From NCBI GenBank assembly GCA_017640665.1, contig JAEPQE010000005.1, forward strand, positions 62,001-126,000: a stretch of DNA of 64,000 nucleotides, in the 5' to 3' direction. This stretch comes from Balneolaceae bacterium. GTDB lineage: Bacteria > Bacteroidota > Rhodothermia > Balneolales > Balneolaceae. Each line of letters starts with the position of its first letter. Positions within the stretch are counted from its first letter, which is position 1. The notes below the pieces were generated by a model. It saw only the letters and a program-made list of their open reading frames with translations, was not told the origin of the DNA and did not search any database. Of this stretch, positions 35,238 through 45,973 are shown piece by piece. The position numbers and the translations under genes were made by a program.

Positions 35238-36530
35238 TTATTTACTCAACCTATACAGTAACAATGCTGCTCGTTTTGACTGTCTTGGTAACTGATTGAT
35301 GTAGCCCAGTTCGTTTACGGTATGGCCATCAGTTCCACTCATTCCTAATGCGTCGATTGCCATATCCACATGGGTTGCAGTAAAAGAAACATCTGCAGCG
35401 CCTGCCCGGAGTGGGTTAACCGCAACTACTTTACCAAAACCTAAATCCTGACTTACCTGACTATAGATTTCCAGCAATTTGTAGTTTCCATCGGTTGGAG
35501 CCATCGGTGGATATCCTTCATCAAACTCTATGACAGCAGATGTACCGGGAAGATTTCTGCTTACAATTTCTCTCATTTTATCCTTTACGCGTTCTTCTTG
35601 TTCTGGTGAAAGCGCTCTTAAATCACCTGCTACGATAGCGGTTTCTGCAACCACATTAGTTTTGCCAAATGCCGAACCGCTGTTGGCTCCTTTATCTTGA
35701 TTTACGGTAGTTCCGCCAATAATCCTTCCAGGGTTGAAGGTCAGAAACTCTTCATCTCTAAGCTCTTCGTAGAATGCTAAAAGTATTCTGGACGCTTCGA
35801 ATACAGCTCCAACCCCAATATCTTCCCGAAAAATCTGTGAGGAGTGTGCCGGGGTTCCGGTCACATTCAGCTCCCATCCGATAGATCCTCGACGTGAGAC
35901 GTTTGCTGTTTTAGGACTTCCATCTCCGTTTTCAAAGCCTAATGAAATATCTGCCCATTTGGCAGCGTCAATAAGTGCCTTTTTGGATAAATCGAGAGGA
36001 CGTCCACTAAGTTCTTCATCTCCCGTTATCACAATTTTTATGTTCATATCGTCCAGTGCACCAGCTTCTTTAAGAGCACGCAGGGCCTGAAGCATGATCA
36101 CATTTCCACCTTTCATATCCGCGATTCCAGGACCCTTTGCAGTGGTATCGTTCACCATTTCGAATTTCTGAAAAGGACTATCGGGTTCGAAAACGGTATC
36201 TAAATGTCCGATCAACATAATCTTCGGTGCATCTTCACTTCCAAGGTGCTCTGCAACTAAATGACCAGCTCGATTCCATTCAGCTCCATCCTCAAACCAG
36301 GTTTTAAAACCAAGTGCTTCGAAATGAGGGATCAGATGTTCAGCTGTTGCCTTCACCCCATCAAAATTCATGGTTCCGCTATTTATATTGATACTCTCAA
36401 TCAGAAGCTCGAGTGCTTCATCATTGGTCTGATCGATATGATTAATCATGAGCTGCTCTATTTCAGAAACTTGGGCAGCGGAATTAACTGCTATTACAGT
36501 TAAAAAAAGTATAGTTAGTAGATTTCTCAT
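35238..36530 (-). CDS. Exported M20-family metallopeptidase
   Basis: A 430-residue zinc peptidase of the M20 (ArgE/CPG2) clan with an N-terminal signal peptide ([20 protein letters not shown]). Zinc ligands and catalytic residues are visible: [33 protein letters not shown] and [11 protein letters not shown]. The dimerisation domain is around residues 215-330 (TGTPAHSS). It resembles glutamate carboxypeptidase CPG2. The first four bases overlap the gcvP stop (ATGA), so both are probably co-translated, an odd pairing of an exported peptidase with a cytosolic enzyme. Confidence 0.92.
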   Translation of the reverse strand: MRNLLTILFLTVIAVNSAAQVSEIEQLMINHIDQTNDEALELLIESININSGTMNFDGVKATAEHLIPHFEALGFKTWFEDGAEWNRAGHLVAEHLGSEDAPKIMLIGHLDTVFEPDSPFQKFEMVNDTTAKGPGIADMKGGNVIMLQALRALKEAGALDDMNIKIVITGDEELSGRPLDLSKKALIDAAKWADISLGFENGDGSPKTANVSRRGSIGWELNVTGTPAHSSQIFREDIGVGAVFEASRILLAFYEELRDEEFLTFNPGRIIGGTTVNQDKGANSGSAFGKTNVVAETAIVAGDLRALSPEQEERVKDKMREIVSRNLPGTSAVIEFDEGYPPMAPTDGNYKLLEIYSQVSQDLGFGKVVAVNPLRAGAADVSFTATHVDMAIDALGMSGTDGHTVNELGYINQLPRQSKRAALLLYRLSK

Positions 36531-39421
36531 TCTTCAACCTCCTCAATTTCGTATGCATCAATAGGGATGCATGAACATATTAAATTTCTATCTCCGTAAG
36601 CGTCGTCCACTCTGGAGACGCTTGGCCAGAATTTATTATATCGAAGTTCTTCGATCGGAAACACTCCTTTTTCTCTGGAATAGCTTCTGTTCCAGTCTTC
36701 TCCTATCACCACTCTCATGGTGTGTGGTGCATGCTTCAACACATTGCTTTCCTTATCTGCTGAACCATCTTCTATTTCCCGGATTTCGTTTCGAATGCCA
36801 ATCATAGCTTCACAAAAACGATCCAGTTCTTCTTTACTTTCACTTTCGGTCGGCTCAATCATTAATGTGCCCGCTACCGGAAAACTCATTGTTGGAGCAT
36901 GAAAGCCATAATCCATTAGTCGTTTAGCTACATCCACGGCTTCAATTCCCGCTGATTGCTTGAATGGCCGAAGATCGATGATAAACTCATGTGCAGACCG
37001 CCCGGTTTTTCCGGTATATAAAATCGGATAGTGTTCTTCCAATCTGTCTTTGATGTAATTCGCATTCAGGATAGCAAGCCGGGTAGCATCCGTTAATCCC
37101 TCTACTCCCATCATTCTGATGTACGCATAGGAAATGGTGAGAATACTCGCGCTTCCATAAGGTGCAGCCGAAATTGCAGAGATTCCTTGTTCCCCACCTG
37201 TTTCAACAACAGAATGTCCTGATAAAAACGGGGTCAAATGTTTTGCTACTCCAATCGGTCCCATTCCGGGTCCTCCACCTCCGTGGGGGATACAAAACGT
37301 TTTGTGCAGGTTCAGGTGACATACATCCGCGCCAATTTCTCCCGGACTGGTTAAACCAACCTGGGCATTCATGTTAGCCCCATCCATATAGACCTGACCA
37401 CCGTGTTTGTGAATCACTTCACAAAATTCTTTCACTTTGTGCTCAAACACCCCATGCGTAGAAGGATAGGTGATCATTAAAGCAGCTAAGCGATCGCTGT
37501 ACTTTTCTGCCTTTTCAATTAAGTCTTCGGTAGAAATGTTTCCAAACTTATCGGTTGCAACTACTACTACATCCATTCCGGCCATTACCGCACTAGCCGG
37601 ATTCGTTCCGTGTGCCGAAGCGGGAATCAAAGCTACGTTTCTGTGATGATCCCCCCTGCTTTGATGATAAGCCCTGATGGTCATTAAGCCTGCATACTCG
37701 CCTTGTGCACCAGAATTTGGCTGTAAAGAAATGGAATCAAAACCAGTGATTTCGCACAACCATGCATTCAAATCATCAAAAAGCTGAGTGTATCCCTCTG
37801 TCTGATCTTTTGGCGCGAAGGGATGAATCTGTCCAAATTCAGGCCAGGTCACCGGAATCATTTCAGCAGTAGCATTTAATTTCATTGTACAAGAGCCCAG
37901 AGAAATCATGGAGTGAACCAGAGAAAGATCTTTGTTCTCCAGCTGTTTCATATAACGAAGCATCTCATGCTCGGTTTGATACAATTGGAACACAGGATGA
38001 TCCATATAGTCGGAATTTCGGGTTAGCGATTCCGGTAAGTTTAATTCAACTTCTTCTGCATGAGCAGCGACATCAAAATTAGAAGTTCTTCCTTCTGCTT
38101 CCGCAAAAATAGAAAGTACCAGTCTTACATCATCCAGCTCTTTAGCTTCATCAAAGGCTATACCAATTCTGCCATCTCCAGAGTAACGAAAGTTCACTTC
38201 TTTAGACTCGGCTATCTTGCGAACTTTCTTCTCATTTGCTTTAACCGTAATGGTATCAAAGAACGTTTTAGTCTCTACTTCAAGGCCCAAAGCTTCTAAA
38301 CCGGATTTGGTAAGTTTAGCTAACCCATGAATTTTAGAAGCGATATTCTTTAATCCTTCAGGACCATGATACACACCATACATTCCAGCCATTACAGCGA
38401 GCAGCACCTGCGCTGTACAGATGTTTGATGTAGCTTTTTCACGGCGAATATGTTGTTCCCTGGTTTGGAGTGCCATTCGGTACGCGGGCTTGCCTTCAGC
38501 GTCCTGCGTTACCCCGATAATTCGGCCAGGAATTTGTCTTTTAAAACCTTCTTTGGTAGCAAAATACGCAGCGTGTGGCCCCCCATATCCCATTGGAACT
38601 CCAAAACGTTGCGTTGTTCCTACAACTACATCAGCTCCCATTTCTCCGGGAGGAGTTAATAATGTGAGGCTCAATAAATCTGCCGCAACAACAGCATGTA
38701 CCTGATGTTCCTTTGCAGCTGCAATCACGCTCGAATAATCTTCTACAGAGCCATCCGTTGCCGGATACTGAAGGAGCATTCCATATAATTCCGGATTGGT
38801 TACATCCAATTCTTTGTGATTCCCAACAACAATCTCTACCCCTATTGGCTCTGCTCTTGTTTGGAGTACATCAATCGTTTGGGGATGACATAATTCACTT
38901 ACAAAAAACTGATTTGCCCCCTTCCGTTTTGCTCCTTTTCGTTGTCCAAGCAACATACTCATTGCTTCTGCTGCCGCAGTTCCTTCATCAAGTAAAGAAG
39001 CATTAGCAATCTCCATCCCGGTTAAATCACTAACCATAGTCTGAAAATTGATGAGCGCCTCTAATCGTCCCTGAGCAATTTCTGCCTGATAAGGAGTATA
39101 TGCTGTATACCAGGCAGGATTTTCCAGGATATTTCGTTTTATCACATTCGGAACATGAGTGTCGTAGTAGCCCATCCCGATAAACGACTTGTAGATTTTA
39201 TTCTTTGACGCCAGTGCTTTGAATTCCTCTAAAAAATCGACTTCACTAAGTGCTTCAGGAAGATTTAGAGGTCCTGACAGGCGAATTCCATCAGGAATAG
39301 TTTCATCGATAAGCTGATCAAGGCTGTCTGCCTTAATCGTATTCAACATGTGTTTTGTAGCCTGTGAATCTGATCCGTTATGACGTGATGCAAAGAGTTC
39401 TTTCTTAAAGTCGATACTCAT
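36527..39421 (-). CDS. gcvP: Glycine dehydrogenase (decarboxylating), P-protein
   Basis: PLP-dependent component of the glycine cleavage system, 964 residues, i.e. the fused alpha-beta form as in E. coli. Two homologous halves: the first has [20 protein letters not shown], the second the PLP lysine in [20 protein letters not shown]. It decarboxylates glycine and loads aminomethyl on the H-protein. The other gcv genes are not in the window and no glycine riboswitch was recognised in the 270 bases upstream. Confidence 0.97.
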   Translation of the reverse strand: MSIDFKKELFASRHNGSDSQATKHMLNTIKADSLDQLIDETIPDGIRLSGPLNLPEALSEVDFLEEFKALASKNKIYKSFIGMGYYDTHVPNVIKRNILENPAWYTAYTPYQAEIAQGRLEALINFQTMVSDLTGMEIANASLLDEGTAAAEAMSMLLGQRKGAKRKGANQFFVSELCHPQTIDVLQTRAEPIGVEIVVGNHKELDVTNPELYGMLLQYPATDGSVEDYSSVIAAAKEHQVHAVVAADLLSLTLLTPPGEMGADVVVGTTQRFGVPMGYGGPHAAYFATKEGFKRQIPGRIIGVTQDAEGKPAYRMALQTREQHIRREKATSNICTAQVLLAVMAGMYGVYHGPEGLKNIASKIHGLAKLTKSGLEALGLEVETKTFFDTITVKANEKKVRKIAESKEVNFRYSGDGRIGIAFDEAKELDDVRLVLSIFAEAEGRTSNFDVAAHAEEVELNLPESLTRNSDYMDHPVFQLYQTEHEMLRYMKQLENKDLSLVHSMISLGSCTMKLNATAEMIPVTWPEFGQIHPFAPKDQTEGYTQLFDDLNAWLCEITGFDSISLQPNSGAQGEYAGLMTIRAYHQSRGDHHRNVALIPASAHGTNPASAVMAGMDVVVVATDKFGNISTEDLIEKAEKYSDRLAALMITYPSTHGVFEHKVKEFCEVIHKHGGQVYMDGANMNAQVGLTSPGEIGADVCHLNLHKTFCIPHGGGGPGMGPIGVAKHLTPFLSGHSVVETGGEQGISAISAAPYGSASILTISYAYIRMMGVEGLTDATRLAILNANYIKDRLEEHYPILYTGKTGRSAHEFIIDLRPFKQSAGIEAVDVAKRLMDYGFHAPTMSFPVAGTLMIEPTESESKEELDRFCEAMIGIRNEIREIEDGSADKESNVLKHAPHTMRVVIGEDWNRSYSREKGVFPIEELRYNKFWPSVSRVDDAYGDRNLICSCIPIDAYEIEEVEE

Positions 39422-39689
39422 TAGGAAATAGTCCTATATTTAGATTGCTAAGGTAGTTAAAGTCACCGTTATGTGTTCTGAACAAATGTTGACTTAGGAA
39501 GTTCCAAGACGGTTTCCAAAAGTACGGAAAATCAGATTTAAATAAGCGTAAAAACTACATGCGAAAATATTATTTCTCCTTTTTTTTTGATTTATTCTTT
39601 TCTGCTTATCGTAAGCTAGTTGTATTCACTCAAATAATGTGAATAGCACCTTAAAAGCTTTATGCAATATTAATTATTCAAATAATTCT

Positions 39690-41693
39690 ATGGATACTCT
39701 CAAAAAGAACGGGATCACCACACTTCTTTTCATGCTTTCTTTTTTGATGCTTACGGGCGTCACAAATGCACAAGAAAAGAGCATTGTTTTCGAAATGGAT
39801 CAACTTTCTCTACAAATTGATGAAGAAACAGAAATTACCGCCAAAGTTGTTGACTCAGATGGAAATGTATTACCTGATACGGTAATGTTTTTTTCCGGGA
39901 ATAGACGATCATTAATTGTAAGCCAATTGGGAAGAGTTAAAGCCATTAAGCCCGGTTCTTACTCAATCATTGCAATCACACTTGGTGAAAATCGGGTACG
40001 AAAAGTTCTGCCTGTTATGGTTGAGTTTCCACCAGTTACATCGGTACAGTTTACAACCAAACCTGAGAATGTGTATGCCGGAACCTCTTTCCCACTTCAC
40101 TTTGAAGTGAAAGATGCAGCAGGTGCCATCAGAGAAAATGTGGATGTAATGGTTAGTAGTTCTGATAAAGATGTGATTTCAATTAATCAATTCAATGATT
40201 TAAGAGCTTCAAAAAAGGGTACTGTAACTTTAACTGCGAAAGCTGAAGATATTACTGTAGAATGGAAGATAAATGTTAAAGAAAACCCTACGGCTTCTGT
40301 TTCATTATCCTATAATTATGAGGACAAAGCCATTCGTACAGGTGATGTAATTCGCTTCGAGGCATCCGCTTTAGATCGAAGAGATCGCGAAGTGCCAGAT
40401 GCCCCCATAAATTATACTTTTATTTCGTCCCCTGATGATAATCTAGGTCAGGGAGCTTCTGCTCAAATGGAACAGGACGGACGATTTGTAGCCAATCACC
40501 CGGGCAAATACACCGTAATGGCTCGTTCAGGAAATATGGTAGCAGAAACTTCTTTCCGGGTGGATAAACGCAATGTTCAACGTCCGATTGAAGTGGTTGG
40601 GAAAGGAATTGTACCCGATGTTAAAACCTCGGATCTATGGGTTTGGGAAGGTGTTGACGGTCGCGATTATGCAGTTACCGGAACCTGGGGAGCTCGTGGA
40701 GAGGCCTTCTTTTGGGATGTAACTGATCCAACAAATATCCACACGATTGATACAGTACAAGTAGATGCACGAACTGTAAATGACGTTAAGGTTTCTGAAG
40801 ACGGCACTATTGCAGTAATCACACGTGAAGGAGCTTCAGATCGTAAAAATGGAATTATTATTCTTGATGTGACTGATCCCTCCAACGTAGAAATTCTATC
40901 AGAGTATAATGAAGACCTTACCGGCGGTGTACATAATGCTTTTATCTACGAAAACCATGTGTATGCGGTAAACAACGGCCGTAAGTACGACATCATTAAT
41001 ATTGAAGACCCAAGAAATCCAAGAACTGTTAGCCAGTTTGAGTTAGACACTCCGGGTCACGCCATCCATGATGTATGGATTCAAGATGGAATCGCCTACT
41101 CCTCAAACTGGGGTGATGGAGTAATCGCTGTTGATATTGGAAGTAACACTTCTGCTGATATGCCAGGTGCTGGTGGTTCACCGGAAAATCCGGTTCCACT
41201 AGGCAGTTATACCTATCCAAGCGGATGGAATCATGCCGCCTTTCCATTTAAAAGTAAGTCAACCGGTGATTTCTATATCGCTGCAGGTGATGAAGCTTTC
41301 CCTTATGGGTTAGACAGGCAAGGACCAAACCGTGCTGCCGGGTGGGTTCATTTTGTTAAATTTGATGGCTGGGATAATCCAAAAGAAGTAGCTCGCTATC
41401 AGGTTCCAGAAGCCGGATCCCACAATTACTGGATTGAAGATGATATCATGTACGCCGCTTTTTATAATGGTGGTCTGCGCATTGTCGATATATCCGGAGA
41501 ATTAATGGGAGACCTATACCAGCAAGGTCGTGAGATAGGAATGTTCCTTCCTACCGATAAAGATGCAGCAATCCCAAATGCGCCATTTACCTGGGGTCCA
41601 ATGCCCTATAAAGGCCTGATTTATCTCTCAGACTGGAACTCAGGAATTTGGGCAGTAAGAGTCGGAGAGGATCCAACCGCAGGAACAAACTAA
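39690..41693 (+). CDS. Exported LVIVD-repeat propeller with Ig-like domains
   Basis: A 667-residue secreted protein. The ATG at 39690 starts a signal peptide (TLLFMLSFLMLTGVTNAQ); an upstream GTG start is not used. Residues 25-300 contain three Ig-like (BIG2-type) domains: LSLQIDEETEITAKVVDSDG, VQFTTKPENVYAGTSFPL and IRTGDVIRFEASALDRRDR. The rest is a beta-propeller of LVIVD repeats, recognisable as GGLRIVDISG, GIIILDVTDPSNV and FFWDVTDPTNIHT. The role is unknown; propellers of this type are usually surface-bound. Followed by a second propeller gene 15 bases on. Confidence 0.85.
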   Translation: MDTLKKNGITTLLFMLSFLMLTGVTNAQEKSIVFEMDQLSLQIDEETEITAKVVDSDGNVLPDTVMFFSGNRRSLIVSQLGRVKAIKPGSYSIIAITLGENRVRKVLPVMVEFPPVTSVQFTTKPENVYAGTSFPLHFEVKDAAGAIRENVDVMVSSSDKDVISINQFNDLRASKKGTVTLTAKAEDITVEWKINVKENPTASVSLSYNYEDKAIRTGDVIRFEASALDRRDREVPDAPINYTFISSPDDNLGQGASAQMEQDGRFVANHPGKYTVMARSGNMVAETSFRVDKRNVQRPIEVVGKGIVPDVKTSDLWVWEGVDGRDYAVTGTWGARGEAFFWDVTDPTNIHTIDTVQVDARTVNDVKVSEDGTIAVITREGASDRKNGIIILDVTDPSNVEILSEYNEDLTGGVHNAFIYENHVYAVNNGRKYDIINIEDPRNPRTVSQFELDTPGHAIHDVWIQDGIAYSSNWGDGVIAVDIGSNTSADMPGAGGSPENPVPLGSYTYPSGWNHAAFPFKSKSTGDFYIAAGDEAFPYGLDRQGPNRAAGWVHFVKFDGWDNPKEVARYQVPEAGSHNYWIEDDIMYAAFYNGGLRIVDISGELMGDLYQQGREIGMFLPTDKDAAIPNAPFTWGPMPYKGLIYLSDWNSGIWAVRVGEDPTAGTN

Positions 41694-41708
41694 ATTGAAA
41701 AAGCTTCT

Positions 41709-42824
41709 ATGAAAAAAGCATCTAGTATATTTCTTATCAGTTTTGCCCTTTTATGTAATATGAATGGGTTCACTCAGGAGTATTACTTATATGTAGCCGC
41801 CGAATCAGAAGACCAGGTTCATCTGGTTCATTTCGATGCTGAAACCGGCAAGGGCAAAATTGCCAAAACTATTGATGTAGGGCGATATCCTACAGAAATT
41901 GACGGCCCTCACGGTATCTCTGTTTCTCCTGATGGTGAGTATTGGTACGTGTCTATTGCCCACGGGAACCCCTATGGGATGCTCGCCAAATATAAAACCG
42001 GAACTGATGAACTCGTAGCAACAACTGACCTTGGGATGTTTCCCGCGACAATGGAAATCTCTGAGCAAACAGGATTGCTTTATGTGGTGAATTTTAACCT
42101 TCATGGAGAAATGAAACCAAGTACGGTTTCTGTTGTAGAGCCAGAAAGTATGTTTCGACTTACTGATATTGAAACCGGGATTATGCCTCACGGCTCAAGA
42201 ATCAGCCCATCGGGCAAACACCAATATCATGTATCTATGATGACCGATGAGTTGATTGAGGTGAATACAACTTCCATGGAAGTTTCCCGCCGACTCAAAC
42301 TTTCTGAATCGGAGTCAATGGGTGGAATGGATCATTCCAGTATGGATCACTCTGCAATGAATCATGGAGATATGAAGCATAAGCCTGTTGAAAAACCTAC
42401 CTGGGCAGATCCTCACCCTACAAAACCTTTCGTGTATGTAGCCGGAAACGGATCTGATGAATTGATCGAAATCAATACAGAGACATGGGAAATAACCCGT
42501 AGGTTTGAAACCGGTAAAGCTCCATATAACCTTGAAGTAAGCCCAGATGGAAAACTTGTTGTTGTAAGCTATAAAGGGGAGGGCTCAACCGGTGTTTGGG
42601 ATATTGAATCTGGCAAAGAACTTGCGAAAATTGCAAATACCCGCAGAGTAAGTCATGGTGTCACTATCTCTCCCGATAGCAAATATGCTTTTATCTCGGT
42701 TGAAGGAATTGGTGGAGAGCCAGGTTCAGTGGATATAATTAATCTGGAAACAAATACCTTGGTTGATCACGTAGAAACCGGCAAGCAAGCTGGTGGAATC
42801 TACTTCTGGAAACAAGTGAATTAA
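41709..42824 (+). CDS. YncE-like propeller with Met/His-rich insert
   Basis: A 371-residue exported protein, signal peptide MKKASSIFLISFALLCNMNG. Strand repeats such as YLYVAAESEDQVHLVHFD, GISVSPDGEYWYVSIA and GVTISPDSKYAFISVEG mark a seven-bladed YncE/NHL-type propeller. Residues 204-225 form an insert with alternating Met, His, Asp (MGGMDHSSMDHSAMNH...), the composition of copper- or silver-binding regions in periplasmic proteins such as CopA/SilE. The gene is co-directional with the propeller gene before it (15-base gap) and ends 4 bases inside the opposite-strand gene. A metal role is inferred from the insert. Confidence 0.85.
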   Translation: MKKASSIFLISFALLCNMNGFTQEYYLYVAAESEDQVHLVHFDAETGKGKIAKTIDVGRYPTEIDGPHGISVSPDGEYWYVSIAHGNPYGMLAKYKTGTDELVATTDLGMFPATMEISEQTGLLYVVNFNLHGEMKPSTVSVVEPESMFRLTDIETGIMPHGSRISPSGKHQYHVSMMTDELIEVNTTSMEVSRRLKLSESESMGGMDHSSMDHSAMNHGDMKHKPVEKPTWADPHPTKPFVYVAGNGSDELIEINTETWEITRRFETGKAPYNLEVSPDGKLVVVSYKGEGSTGVWDIESGKELAKIANTRRVSHGVTISPDSKYAFISVEGIGGEPGSVDIINLETNTLVDHVETGKQAGGIYFWKQVN

Positions 42825-43549
42825 GAGCGGTCTTTAAGGAAGATGGAGTGGCTTACATTCTCGCCACTCGCTTCCATATCTAAAATAATTTCTTTAGATA
42901 GCGATTCTATTTCATACCCCAGTTTATCTGCGATTCCAATGATCAATGGTTCGAGCTTTCCTTTATCGGTATTAAACTTTACGTAAGCTCCACCTATTCT
43001 GAGATCAATTTTTCGGATAGATCGATTTAGCATATCAGCACATCGAATCACCTCTGATGCAGTATAGGTTTCTTTACCAGAGATCTTTGGAACTTTGTAC
43101 TTCTTTTTAGAAATACTCATCGTTTTGATCTCACCTGATTTCATATCTGGCTGCAACCATTCAAACTGGTGATCCAACTCTTTAATGTAGTAAGCAAGAT
43201 ATCGCGAGTTTTTACTCTCAAGTACAAATCCAAGGTCTTCTACCCAGATATCCTTCACGTGATCAATATTAATATCAAACCAAATACTATCATCCTGAAG
43301 CTCAAAAATCGCTGACTGATTCTCTTTTTTATAGTCTTTAAGCTTCAGTTCATACGATTTTTCGAATTCCGAAATTGATATTTTCGAGTCGTTTGGAAGC
43401 TCAATCTTTAGCGTAACTTCATCCTGTTTTGTAGAAATGAAATCAGGTGCGCTGTTTTCCACCTCACATTTTATACCCTGTAACCTCAATAATATTCTTG
43501 CCTTCCCATCCTTTATAGGAATTTCAAAAGCCGCCTTTTCCTTAATCAT
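42821..43549 (-). CDS. Conserved-looking protein of unknown function
   Basis: A 242-residue soluble protein with no signal peptide or membrane segment. It is rich in charged residues and strand-like segments: ARILLRLQGIKCEVE, EVTLKIELPND, SIWFDINIDHVKDIWV. A central part reads FEWLQPDMKSGEIKTM and the C-terminus KIDLRIGGAYVKFN...LEPLIIGIADKLGY. No family recognised. It overlaps the propeller gene's end by four bases in convergent orientation and is divergent from the ZIP transporter. Confidence 0.65.
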   Translation of the reverse strand: MIKEKAAFEIPIKDGKARILLRLQGIKCEVENSAPDFISTKQDEVTLKIELPNDSKISISEFEKSYELKLKDYKKENQSAIFELQDDSIWFDINIDHVKDIWVEDLGFVLESKNSRYLAYYIKELDHQFEWLQPDMKSGEIKTMSISKKKYKVPKISGKETYTASEVIRCADMLNRSIRKIDLRIGGAYVKFNTDKGKLEPLIIGIADKLGYEIESLSKEIILDMEASGENVSHSIFLKDRS

Positions 43550-43625
43550 AAACCTAAATATTTTGCTTTATAATATTGATTTTATCGTTTATCTAACATG
43601 AGAAAAGGTTAATATTGAGATACAG

Positions 43626-43649
43626 GTTTAGCCAAGACTAAACTTTTTT
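43626..43649 (+). promoter_or_regulatory. GTTTAG-CTAAAC dyad before the ZIP gene
   Basis: GTTTAG (43626-43631) and CTAAAC (43638-43643) are an exact inverted repeat with a 6-base centre, followed at once by six T. The dyad resembles operators of DtxR/MntR-type metal regulators (TTTAG...CTAAA); equally it could be an attenuator hairpin, as the T-run follows. It lies in the 136-base shared upstream region of the ZIP gene. Confidence 0.45.
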
Positions 43650-43685
43650 CTTGTTTAATCAAATCGTATTTTAAAAAGAAAAAAA

Positions 43686-44513
43686 ATGATACTTCCCGAT
43701 TGGTTTTATGCTCTTAATCCTATTATGCAAGCTCTTTTAGGGGGGCTTTTTACCTGGGGATTAACCGCACTTGGCGCAGGCCTGGTTTTCTTAACTAAGA
43801 AAGTGAATTATACGCTCTTAGATAGTATGATGGGTTTTGCAGCCGGAGTTATGATAGCTGCAAGCGTATGGTCATTAATCATTCCATCTATTGATATGGC
43901 TGAAGCTCAGGGGGTGCTTTCCTGGATGCCTGCAGTTATTGGATTTCTTTCAGGTGGCATCTTTCTTCGTATATGTGATCAATATCTGCCCCACCTTCAC
44001 CTGGGTTTACCTAAAAGTGAGGCAGAAGGAATTCCCACCAGCTGGAGACGTTCTACTTTACTGGTTCTTGCCATAACCTTGCATAATATTCCTGAAGGAC
44101 TTGCTGTTGGCGTTCTGTTTGGAGCTGCAGCTACGGGCGTAGACCCCACAGGAACAGCCACGGTAGCAGCTGCAATTGCGCTTGCTCTTGGAATTGGAAT
44201 CCAGAATTTCCCCGAAGGAATGGCCGTTTCAATGCCGCTTCGAAGAGAAGGAGTTCCTGTTGGTAAAAGTTTTTGGTACGGCCAACTCTCTGGAGTTGTT
44301 GAACCCGTTTCAGCTGTGATTGGCGCGGCAGCTGTTATTTTCGTACAGCCTATTCTTCCTTACGCACTCGCTTTTGCTGCAGGTGCTATGATCTATGTGG
44401 TTATTGAGGAACTCATTCCTGAAAGTCAACAACATGGTAATACCGATATTGCAACCTTAGGGACAATGGTTGGTTTCTGTGTAATGATGGTTTTAGACGT
44501 GGCTCTGGGATAA
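43686..44513 (+). CDS. ZIP-family metal transporter
   Basis: An inner-membrane metal importer of 275 residues with about eight helices, the length of bacterial ZupT/GufA-like ZIPs. The binuclear metal site is visible: [13 protein letters not shown] on helix 4 and [11 protein letters not shown] on helix 5. A histidine-rich part of the loop (LPHLHLG) and a helix-6 Glu ([10 protein letters not shown]) are also typical. It carries zinc, and possibly Fe or Mn. Sits between a metal-binding-type propeller gene and the arsenic genes. Candidate operator at 43626-43649. Confidence 0.92.
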   Translation: MILPDWFYALNPIMQALLGGLFTWGLTALGAGLVFLTKKVNYTLLDSMMGFAAGVMIAASVWSLIIPSIDMAEAQGVLSWMPAVIGFLSGGIFLRICDQYLPHLHLGLPKSEAEGIPTSWRRSTLLVLAITLHNIPEGLAVGVLFGAAATGVDPTGTATVAAAIALALGIGIQNFPEGMAVSMPLRREGVPVGKSFWYGQLSGVVEPVSAVIGAAAVIFVQPILPYALAFAAGAMIYVVIEELIPESQQHGNTDIATLGTMVGFCVMMVLDVALG

Positions 44514-44520
44514 ACCAAAG

Positions 44521-44984
44521 AACAAGCTTAGTGACCAAATCCTTAGCATAGTCTTTGATTTGGTCTCCTACATCCCTGAATTGTCCAAGGATCTCATTTT
44601 CATTTCCCTCCGCTTTAGCAGGATCCTAAAAAATACGCTACATCTTTTTCTCATTTGAGGGGAAAGCAGACACCTTTCTTTGGCGTGATCCCAAACAGTT
44701 ATGACCAGGTCAAAACCCTCATTCATGTACTCATCAATATGGTTTGATGAGTGCGAATAAATTTCCACCTCAATCTCTCCCATCACCTTAATGGCCAATA
44801 GATTAACGCAATGGATTTCTATATCGGCACTTTTAACATCGACCGATTTTCCTCCGAAATATCGACCCCAACCTTCCATCATTTGGCTCCTGCAACTATT
44901 CTCTGTACAGAGCACCAAAATATTTTTCCTTAAAACAATCCGATTAAATCTTGTTTTCGTATTTATCAATGATACTTCTAACAC
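44521..44984 (-). pseudogene. arsC: Arsenate reductase ArsC, frameshifted
   Basis: A low-molecular-weight-phosphatase-type arsenate reductase broken by a frameshift. The first part reads ILVLCTENSCRSQMMEGWGRYFGG with the CX5R loop (C-TENSC-R), and continues to AKERCLLSP. After SVFF near 44627 the frame is lost and the native frame ends at 44568 in unrelated residues. A different frame continues with the conserved tail, DPAKAEGNENEILGQFRD followed by VGDQIKDYAKD, to about 44521. One missing base would restore continuity. In addition, one redox Cys of the C-x6-C pair is Trp (TVWDHAKERC). Probably not functional, or a sequencing error in a run of T. Confidence 0.82.
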
Positions 44985-44996
44985 TATTAAAGAACC

Positions 44997-45389
44997 ATGA
45001 AATCTCTATCATCTGCATTAGTATTAAGCAATAACTTTATCGTTTCTTCAACTTTATCAAGAATGCTTAAGAAGCTTGGAATAAAAAAGGTTTTTGAAAT
45101 TGATACTGATTTCAAAGCACTATCAAATATTCTAAGTTCTAAACCTGAATTTATTTTTCTTGATCAAAAAAATCCTGACTATACATCTATAGAAACTGTA
45201 CTTCAACTTAACACCTTTTCTAATGCACAAATTGCTGTACTTACTTCAAGTGAATATTTCGATGATTGGCAACAACAAATGGATGTGTATCCCGACATAT
45301 CTATTCTTAAAAAACCGTTATCAGGTAAAGAAGTAGAAGAATTTATCACTAAAAAATATACAGCATTTTTCTATGGAGAAGCCGTCTGA
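44997..45389 (+). CDS. Degenerate response-regulator receiver domain
   Basis: A 130-residue single REC-like domain without output domain. The phospho-acceptor Asp is kept in FIFLDQKNP, the conserved Thr/Ser in AVLTSSEY and Lys in SILKKPL. The acidic pair at the end of strand 1 is missing: the sequence is ALVLSNNFIVSS where DD is expected, so Mg-dependent phosphorylation is doubtful. Divergent from arsC with only 12 bases between. No kinase is near. Likely an orphan. Confidence 0.7.
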   Translation: MKSLSSALVLSNNFIVSSTLSRMLKKLGIKKVFEIDTDFKALSNILSSKPEFIFLDQKNPDYTSIETVLQLNTFSNAQIAVLTSSEYFDDWQQQMDVYPDISILKKPLSGKEVEEFITKKYTAFFYGEAV

Positions 45390-45498
45390 TGCTAACAAGA
45401 ATTTTGCAACTTATTACTGAATTTCGCAAAACCTGTTTACCTCAAAAAACCATTCCCATTTTTGACTTTAAGACAGGGTTATTCTAAGCGCTTAACTA

Positions 45499-45936
45499 TT
45501 AACAGCATGCAAGCTCCATATTTCTTCTCGGTTTACACTCAGTAGGTTTTACAAAAAGATGAACCTCTAGATCTTCCCCAACCTGATTCAAAGATTCAAT
45601 TGAGTATTTAGCGGTTTGAGTAATACTGTCTCCATATTCAAAATAAACTTCGCTTTCAAGATCAAAACGCTGTTTAGAACCCACTTTATTTAGAATGTTA
45701 ACAGCCTTCCTGCCAGGCCATTCAGCTTGTTTAGCAGATCGCTCGTTTAACCATAGCTGTATTACCGTTTCATTAAATGAATGGCTGTTTGAGCCACAAT
45801 CCATAGAATTAATGGTTATGCTTTTTATTTCTGTAAAGTGAAGATCGCCTTGAACTTCTCGTCCATCAGGTAAGATAAATCTTAACTTTTTAGTCAGGTT
45901 CTTATCAAGTTCTTCAAATAGATATTTAGTTTTCAT
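45499..45936 (-). CDS. DUF6428-family protein
   Basis: A 145-residue protein. I recognise the SITINSMDCGSNSHSFNETVIQLW segment (in parts) as the DUF6428 pattern, a family found with arsR and arsC in Bacteroidota arsenic cassettes. The C-terminus is ELACC, with vicinal cysteines that could bind arsenite or antimonite. It lies 37 bases past arsR on the same strand and is probably co-transcribed. Function not established. Confidence 0.78.
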   Translation of the reverse strand: MKTKYLFEELDKNLTKKLRFILPDGREVQGDLHFTEIKSITINSMDCGSNSHSFNETVIQLWLNERSAKQAEWPGRKAVNILNKVGSKQRFDLESEVYFEYGDSITQTAKYSIESLNQVGEDLEVHLFVKPTECKPRRNMELACC

Positions 45937-45973
45937 TTTATCGGTTTTTTACGATTAATAAATTCAAAAAAAA

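Noticed and set aside
39422-39689. Glycine riboswitch upstream of gcvP
   Set aside because: No tandem aptamer-like stems or conserved cores seen in this AT-rich gap.
44620-44640. Programmed frameshift in arsC at the T-run
   Set aside because: A -1 slip at the TTT TTT codons would meet a TAG at once, and a key Cys is also missing, so decay or a sequencing error is likelier.
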